From Planctomycetota bacterium (GTDB lineage Bacteria; Planctomycetota; PUPC01; DSUN01): 9,529 nucleotides of DNA. Under the pieces are notes generated by a model, which saw nothing but the letters and a program-made list of their open reading frames with translations, searched no databases and had not been told where the DNA came from. The DNA is taken from contig DAOOIT010000116.1 in assembly GCA_035384565.1 (NCBI GenBank), forward strand, positions 1 through 9,529, written 5' to 3'. Both the position numbers and the translations under genes were made by a program. Below are positions 5,854-9,529 of this stretch, piece by piece. The first letter of the stretch is position 1; each line of letters starts with the position of its first letter.

Positions 5854-8643
5854 TCACGGTTCCGGCGGCGCAGCGGCCTTGGAGTCAATGGCCACGTCGA
5901 AGCCGCCGGGGCGCGTGCCGCGGAGGGACGATGCTTCGAAGCGGCCCCCCGCGGGCGTCCATTGCCAGGTGTCAGTGAACTTGCCGCTGCGGACCGTCAC
6001 CGTCGTCCCATCCAGCTTCACCGCCAGGTCCTTGTGTTGCCAGGGGTCGTAGACGCTGGCGAAGCGGACGGCCGCCGTATTGAGGCTCGCCTGAAGCTGC
6101 TGCCAGCCGAGCGGCTTGCTGCGGTTATCTGCGGTCGAGACGGCGACGTCGGCCTTGAATGCGGCATCGGCGACGACCTGGAAGTCGCACTGCGCCTTGC
6201 TCGCGACGAGGCGATAGCGGCCGTTAGCCGCGTCCACGGCCTCCAGCTTCGGCCCCTGCACCAGCCACGTGATGTCCACAGCCTGCGGGGCTCGGATGTC
6301 GTCGAGCACGAGCACGTAACTCCCCTTCACCCAGATGAACGTGCGGCGGAAGCGGTCGAGCGCGGGGCGGCTCTTCTTCGTCTTGCGGTCGGTGTAGGCC
6401 AGGTACGAGCCGGCCGCCTCGCCCTCGACGACCACGATTGTGGGCGGCGTGTCCTCACGCCGCGTATCGCGGGACGGGGACGTCCCGCCCACAAACCACG
6501 CGGTGACCTTCGCCATCTGGGTCATGTCGCCGCTGCCGGGCTGGGTCCAGCCCTGCGGCTCGGCGCGGCCCGGCACCATCTGGCCCATGCCATTGACGAG
6601 GATCGTGTTGTGATTGGAGGAGCGCTTGGCTGACGAGTAGCGGTCGGTCTCGGCCAGGTACTCGCCACCCGCGAGCAGGACGAACGAGTTGGCGTCGGGG
6701 TCGTCGTGCGCGACGTTGATGTACTGGAAGTTCCTGCCGTTGCGGTACTCGTTGAGGCGATAGCCCCCGAAGGGGCCGCACTTGAACATAGCGGCGACGG
6801 CGCCGTCGCCCCAGCTCTCGCGAACGGTCGCGAGACCGAGGTCGGGGAAGAAACTCGCCGTCGGCAGCTTGCCCAACTGCCCGCCGGTCAGGCTCGGGTC
6901 GTCCCACAGGATGGACCACCAGCCGAACTCCGTGGCCTTCGGCTCGGCCTTGGCGAACTGGCGAAGGCCGTCCATCACGTCGGCCTGTTTGTGGTGAGCG
7001 GCGGCTTTCTGGAGGAAGTTGTTGTAGCCGCCCACGCCGCCGGAATCGCCGTAGTGCAGGCTGTCGCGCAGCCCGGGGGCGAGGGTGGAGAGGCGGAAGA
7101 GGCCCACGTTGCGGAAGAACGGCTCGTCGAGGTACTTGGTGCCGAGGCACTCGTCGGACGCCTGGCAGGCCAGCACCAGGTGCGGCCCGCCGAAGACGAG
7201 GTAGGTCGCCGACTCGTGGCTCGTGCCGTCCCTGGGCAGCCACTTGGCCACGAAGCCCAGTTCCTCGTGGGTCCTGGCCAGGAGCCACTGCTCGTCGTCG
7301 GCGCCGCTGAAGGCGGCGAGGACAGCGAGGGCCAGGCCCGCGTTGCGGTGCCAGCGGTGGTTGTTCTGCGGGTCGCCCTGCCAGTAGTGGGTGCCGGGGT
7401 TCTTGGCCAGGTGGCCGCCGTGATACATCGCGCGGGCGTGGAACCACAGGGTCTTGCGGAACTGCTCGCGGAAGGCGGGGTCGAGGTCATTGTGCAGCCA
7501 GTCGAAGGTCAGGGCGGCGCCGACCATGATGTTGGCCGCGCTCATGCCGCTGTTGCGCTCCTCGCCCGTCTCCCAGTCGGGCAACGACTGAAGGAGCTTC
7601 AGGAAGCCGATGCCGCGCTCGAGCGACGCCTTGTCGCCCGTGAGCAGGTAGTGGAGAGCTACGGTGGGCATGCGCCAGAGGCCCTGGCGCTGGCCGTCGG
7701 TGGCGTCGGCCAGGAAGGCCGGCTTCTCCGGCGCGACGCAGACGGGCAGATAGGCGAGCATCTGGTCGCGCCAGGGCTTCGCGAGGTCGGAACCTCCCGT
7801 GGGCTGCGAACCCGCGGGAGGCTGGAAGAAGGCTTTGAGCTGGGGGATTCGCTCGGCCGTGAGGAGCAGGCGCGGCCGCTTGGCGAGCATGCCCTCGCGC
7901 CACGCCACCGGCGGCCCCTCCAGCGCGGGGTCCTTGTCGGGCACCACGGGCGGCGGGGGCGGAGGAGGGGTGGGCTTGACCTTCATCGGCCCGCCCAGTT
8001 CCGCCTCCACGTCGTCCACCCAAAGCGTCTGGGCCTTACCGTCCGTGGCATCGCCGAACAGCGCCACGGCAGCGAAGCCGGTGGCATTCGTCTTGTTCCA
8101 GTCGAACCGCTTGACCGGCTGGTCGTCCAGCATCAGCGTCATGCCCTTCTCGGCATCGAAGTCGAAGGTCCACTTCCGCCAGCGCGCCTCTCGCTTGATC
8201 CCCAAGTATTGGAGGTTGGCAAACCAGTTCTTCTGGTCAGTGTCAGTTACGGCGTAAGTCGTGTCTCCTGCGAGGTATCGGGCGTAGAGGGCCCCCACGG
8301 CGAGCACGCGTCCGCCGGCGAGGGCCACGCCCCAGCGCGGCCCGGTGCGATACGCCTTGGGGTCGGCGGGGGCCGTGCCGTCGTCGTAGACCCAAAGGCT
8401 CACGCGGCCCGAGCCGTCTTCATCGCGCAGTTTCCAGCAAGCGCTGGCCCCCGGTTCGATCCGGAGCGCCGAGCCGGTATCGCCATGGCGGCGGTCAGCA
8501 TCCAGCGCCACGGCGCCCTTCGTCTGCCACTTGCCCAGATCCTGGGTGCCATCGAAGCTGCTCGTCGCGGCACCCTGGCTCCACCGCAATCCCAACAGGC
8601 AAACGACCACACATCTCACTGCAATTTGCCGGTATCCGTGCAT
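5854..8643 (-). CDS. Secreted heparinase II/III-like polysaccharide lyase with an N-terminal beta-sandwich domain
   Basis: This 929-residue exported protein probably cleaves a uronic-acid-containing polysaccharide by beta-elimination outside the cytoplasm. A signal peptide spans about 1-25. A jelly-roll domain (26-216) ends in LWVDDVEAEL. A Pro linker (224-235), an alpha/alpha toroid (about 245-580) and a C-terminal beta-sandwich (about 595-905) follow. Heparinase-like features are NNHRWHRN (427-434), DGTSHESATY (472-481), LHYGDSGG (529-536) and the sheet motif NVAHDDPDANSFVLLAGGEYL (643-663) followed by NHNTILVNG (677-685). Likely catalytic residues are H429, Y531 and H646, by analogy with heparinase II. 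The substrate cannot be told. ATG 8643 follows AGGAG (8655-8651) by seven bases. Two palindromic DNA segments lie in frame, encoding residues 718-735 and 275-284; both look like added loops. The partner gene downstream is a secreted propeller. Confidence 0.88.
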   Translation of the reverse strand: MHGYRQIAVRCVVVCLLGLRWSQGAATSSFDGTQDLGKWQTKGAVALDADRRHGDTGSALRIEPGASACWKLRDEDGSGRVSLWVYDDGTAPADPKAYRTGPRWGVALAGGRVLAVGALYARYLAGDTTYAVTDTDQKNWFANLQYLGIKREARWRKWTFDFDAEKGMTLMLDDQPVKRFDWNKTNATGFAAVALFGDATDGKAQTLWVDDVEAELGGPMKVKPTPPPPPPPVVPDKDPALEGPPVAWREGMLAKRPRLLLTAERIPQLKAFFQPPAGSQPTGGSDLAKPWRDQMLAYLPVCVAPEKPAFLADATDGQRQGLWRMPTVALHYLLTGDKASLERGIGFLKLLQSLPDWETGEERNSGMSAANIMVGAALTFDWLHNDLDPAFREQFRKTLWFHARAMYHGGHLAKNPGTHYWQGDPQNNHRWHRNAGLALAVLAAFSGADDEQWLLARTHEELGFVAKWLPRDGTSHESATYLVFGGPHLVLACQASDECLGTKYLDEPFFRNVGLFRLSTLAPGLRDSLHYGDSGGVGGYNNFLQKAAAHHKQADVMDGLRQFAKAEPKATEFGWWSILWDDPSLTGGQLGKLPTASFFPDLGLATVRESWGDGAVAAMFKCGPFGGYRLNEYRNGRNFQYINVAHDDPDANSFVLLAGGEYLAETDRYSSAKRSSNHNTILVNGMGQMVPGRAEPQGWTQPGSGDMTQMAKVTAWFVGGTSPSRDTRREDTPPTIVVVEGEAAGSYLAYTDRKTKKSRPALDRFRRTFIWVKGSYVLVLDDIRAPQAVDITWLVQGPKLEAVDAANGRYRLVASKAQCDFQVVADAAFKADVAVSTADNRSKPLGWQQLQASLNTAAVRFASVYDPWQHKDLAVKLDGTTVTVRSGKFTDTWQWTPAGGRFEASSLRGTRPGGFDVAIDSKAAAPPEP
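6438..6494. repeat. 57-nt palindromic element inside the lyase gene, three-way-junction fold
   Basis: An outer stem, TTGTGG (6438-6443) with CCACAA (6489-6494), encloses two perfect hairpins. Hairpin A is GCGGCGTG-TCCT-CACGCCGC (6444-6463). Hairpin B is GCGGGACG-GGGA-CGTCCCGC (6469-6488). Five bases, GTATC, separate them. Every junction is exact, so the whole segment folds as a three-armed structure. Its length is 19 codons, so it keeps the reading frame and adds VGGTSPSRDTRREDTPPT (residues 718-735), a hydrophilic loop in the C-terminal sheet domain. It looks like a small palindromic repeat inserted in frame, comparable in kind to the protein-coding palindromic elements of Rickettsia. Insertion is inferred, since no empty-site homologue is available here. 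Confidence 0.6.
7793..7821. repeat. 29-nt palindrome inside the lyase gene
   Basis: CCTCCCGTGGG (7793-7803) and CCCGCGGGAGG (7811-7821) form an 11-base stem with one T-G wobble around CTGCGAA. On the minus strand it encodes PPAGSQPTGG (residues 275-284), a low-complexity loop between the helix ending AFFQ and SDLAKPW at the start of the toroid domain. It may be a second in-frame palindromic repeat. GC-rich coding DNA makes chance palindromes (another occurs at 6793-6810 in a conserved motif), so the call is cautious. Confidence 0.4.
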
Positions 8644-8748
8644 GTTTCTTCTCCTGCTCCACTGAGGGTAGGGCCTCTCAGGCCGAGCCCGCGGGGCGCG
8701 ACCCCCTGCCCTTGACTCAGAAGCTCTCCGAGCGCCGCCGTGAGCCGC

Positions 8749-8777
8749 ATTCTAGCGTCAGCCTTCGCCGCGCACAA
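8749..8777 (-). promoter_or_regulatory. Sigma-70-like promoter of the lyase gene
   Basis: On the minus strand TTGTGC (8777-8772) and TAGAAT (8754-8749) are 17 bases apart. The -10 matches consensus at five of six positions and the -35 at three. The transcript would begin near 8742, giving a leader of about 98 bases before ATG 8643. That leader contains a small GGCCT-CTC-AGGCC hairpin (8672-8684). Confidence 0.4.
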
Positions 8778-8912
8778 GGGGCGTTGCCTACTACCCTCCC
8801 GGGCCACCGCCACCTGGCCGATGCATGGGCGGCCACGGCGGTCGCCGCCGAGTGTCCGTCGGCGTCCAGCCTTCAGGCGGCGCCTCATCTTCACGCCATT
8901 CCGCCCCCCTCT

Positions 8913-8945
8913 CATGCTGGCTCATCCCGCAGATGAGCGAGCATG
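8913..8945. repeat. Stem-loop 1 of an intergenic cluster
   Basis: CATGCTGGCTCAT (8913-8925) and ATGAGCGAGCATG (8933-8945) pair at 12 of 13 positions around CCCGCAG. The arm shares CATGCTG-NN-TCA with the arm of the next stem-loop, so the two look related. There is no T tract on either side. Confidence 0.55.
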
Positions 8946-8981
8946 GCCGGAACCGCGAGAATCGCCAATCCTCGCCCTTCC

Positions 8982-9029
8982 GCCCATGCTGTATCACTCT
9001 CCCCCTCACAGGGCTGATACAGCATGGGC
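8982..9029. repeat. Stem-loop 2: perfect 15-base inverted repeat
   Basis: GCCCATGCTGTATCA (8982-8996) and TGATACAGCATGGGC (9015-9029) are perfect complements with an 18-base interior. The interior itself holds CCCT-CAC-AGGG (9003-9013). It is the strongest single palindrome outside genes in this window. It could be a structured RNA, a bidirectional terminator for genes that are not apparent, a protein-binding site, or the remnant of a small repeat element. Confidence 0.7.
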
Positions 9030-9032
9030 ACG

Positions 9033-9061
9033 CTGCGCCCCCGAGGCGCTCGGCTGCGCAG
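9033..9061. repeat. Stem-loop 3 of the intergenic cluster
   Basis: CTGCGC (9033-9038) pairs with GCGCAG (9056-9061). After a 2x2 internal loop, CCGAG (9041-9045) pairs with CTCGG (9049-9053) around GCG. It begins four bases after stem-loop 2 and may belong to the same folded unit. Confidence 0.45.
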
Positions 9062-9225
9062 TCCCGAGGAACCGCCGGATCGCCAGGAGCAGGAACCGCC
9101 ACTCGCTCCACCAGGCCTGCCGAGCCAGGATCGCCAAACACTGAAGAGCCCATGATGTTGTGCCGCCGCATATGGATGTTGACGGCTGACAACAATATCT
9201 AAGTGTCTACGCACCAATATGTTCA

Positions 9226-9242
9226 AGGTCACAGGAAGACCT
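9226..9242. promoter_or_regulatory. Small inverted repeat upstream of the second sigma-54 promoter
   Basis: AGGTC (9226-9230) and GACCT (9238-9242) flank seven bases. It is centred about 200 bases before the predicted start at 9436. It does not resemble the ATACCAT palindrome of the ammonium operon. It could be an activator site, but 5-base arms are weak evidence. Confidence 0.2.
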
Positions 9243-9409
9243 GCTAACCTGGCTACGTTGACAGGCGGCAACATCGCCTGAGGGTCCCCAGGCATGCGTG
9301 TGTCCGGTGCGCAGGACCCGCCGGGCAAGGCAGTGCGTAACGCTTTGCAGCAGTGCCGCTTAGGGATCAGCGCCACCTGTCGGTCGCTTGCGGCGCCCGA
9401 ACGGTCAAC

Positions 9410-9425
9410 CGGCACACGAATTGCT
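9410..9425 (+). promoter_or_regulatory. Second sigma-54 (-24/-12) promoter
   Basis: CGGCACACGAATTGCT keeps GGCAC and TTGCT with exactly ten bases between GG (9411-9412) and GC (9423-9424). Only the first T of TGGCAC differs. The predicted start is near 9436. The GC of the -12 box is 69 bases before GTG 9494, almost the same distance (68) as in the ammonium operon. Confidence 0.65.
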
Positions 9426-9493
9426 ATTTCTCCACCCAGCTTTCTGCACTTGGAGTATGGGCCGGCTACCGCATGCTCTGAGGAGGAACGGAC

Positions 9494-9529
9494 GTGTCAA
9501 CGCTGCCAAGGGTGACGGTGCCGTCGGGG
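9494..9529 (+). CDS. Start of an unidentified gene, cut by the window edge
   Basis: A GTG codon lies seven bases after a full AGGAGG (9481-9486). The frame reads MSTLPRVTVPSG to the end of the window. Twelve residues are too few to name a family. The sigma-54 promoter at 9410-9425 and the strong ribosome-binding site make it likely to be a real, regulated gene, possibly under the same activator as the ammonium operon. Confidence 0.6.
   Translation, partial: MSTLPRVTVPSG

Larger units (their letters stand above)
8644..9493. other. 850-base stretch without a convincing gene
   Basis: Open frames here have biased, low-complexity composition (Arg/Pro/Ser-rich), lack ribosome-binding sites and overlap on opposite strands, so I call none of them. 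The stretch holds the leader and promoter of the lyase gene (to 8777), a cluster of three stem-loops (8913-9061), a small inverted repeat (9226-9242) and a sigma-54 promoter (9410-9425). GGAACCGC is found at 8949, 9068 and 9092, and ATCGCCA at 8961, 9079 and 9130, which suggests loosely repeated DNA. Confidence 0.6.

Noticed and set aside
5628..5888. Short MD/VH-repeat peptide on the minus strand
   Set aside because: It simply translates the 9-nt repeats, overlaps the lyase end and has no ribosome-binding site.
6793..6835. Perfect 18-base palindrome (6793-6810) and TCTCGCGA-ACGG-TCGCGAGA hairpin (6816-6835) in the lyase gene
   Set aside because: They encode the conserved stretch around LATVRESWGDGAVA that the fold requires, so chance from GC-rich codons explains them better than an inserted element.
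6706..8715. 669-residue open frame opposite the lyase gene
   Set aside because: It is a shadow frame produced by codon bias; the minus-strand frame carries a signal peptide and heparinase motifs.
8913..9061. CRISPR array or integron attC sites
   Set aside because: The three palindromes differ in sequence and spacing, there are no regular spacers, and no cas or integrase gene is present.
9177..9194. TGTTG-N8-CAACA as an operator
   Set aside because: Arms of five bases with no conserved position relative to a promoter are within chance.
8791..9202. Overlapping 125-134 residue open frames on both strands in the right-hand intergenic region
   Set aside because: They have low-complexity Arg/Pro/Ser composition, lack Shine-Dalgarno sites and run through the palindromes.
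9258..9263. Perfect -35 hexamer TTGACA
   Set aside because: No -10-like hexamer lies 16-18 bases downstream; the sigma-54 site explains the following gene better.

Overview
The window is GC-rich, gene-sparse DNA with clear Shine-Dalgarno sites. It looks like the chromosome of a Planctomycetota or related PVC-group bacterium, often seen as a metagenome bin. Four things point that way: large secreted heparinase-type and beta-propeller proteins, a GAF-type sigma-54 activator beside amt/P-II, 9-nt-periodic GTCCAT repeats, and palindromic repeats inside genes. This placement is an inference; there is no rRNA or universal marker in the window.

Region 1 (1-4703, plus strand) is a nitrogen-regulation module. 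A NifA-like sigma-54 activator (GAF, AAA+, Fis-type HTH) is read from its own sigma-70-like promoter, and its true start is probably GTG 174. Behind it lies a well-formed -24/-12 sigma-54 promoter (1876-1891) with a palindromic upstream site (1765-1784). These drive an apparent operon of outer-membrane beta-barrel protein, ammonium transporter (amtB) and P-II signal protein (glnK-type). The proposed logic is that the activator and sigma-54 RNA polymerase switch on an outer-membrane pore, an inner-membrane ammonium channel and the P-II protein that gates the channel. The P-II protein lacks Tyr51, the usual uridylylation site. Two strong hairpins (4604-4671) close the operon.

Region 2 (4704-8643, minus strand) holds two secreted proteins, each with its own sigma-70-like promoter: a small NGN-repeat beta-propeller and a 929-residue heparinase II/III-like polysaccharide lyase. 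The lyase gene carries two palindromic DNA segments in frame. One is 57 nt long and would fold as an exact three-way junction, which is the most unusual object in the window. Between the two genes lies a paired set of 9-nt-periodic repeats.

Region 3 (8644-9529) has no convincing gene for 850 bases. It holds a cluster of three stem-loops. It then has a second good sigma-54 promoter (9410-9425) placed, like the first, about 70 bases before the start codon of a new gene (GTG 9494) that runs off the end.
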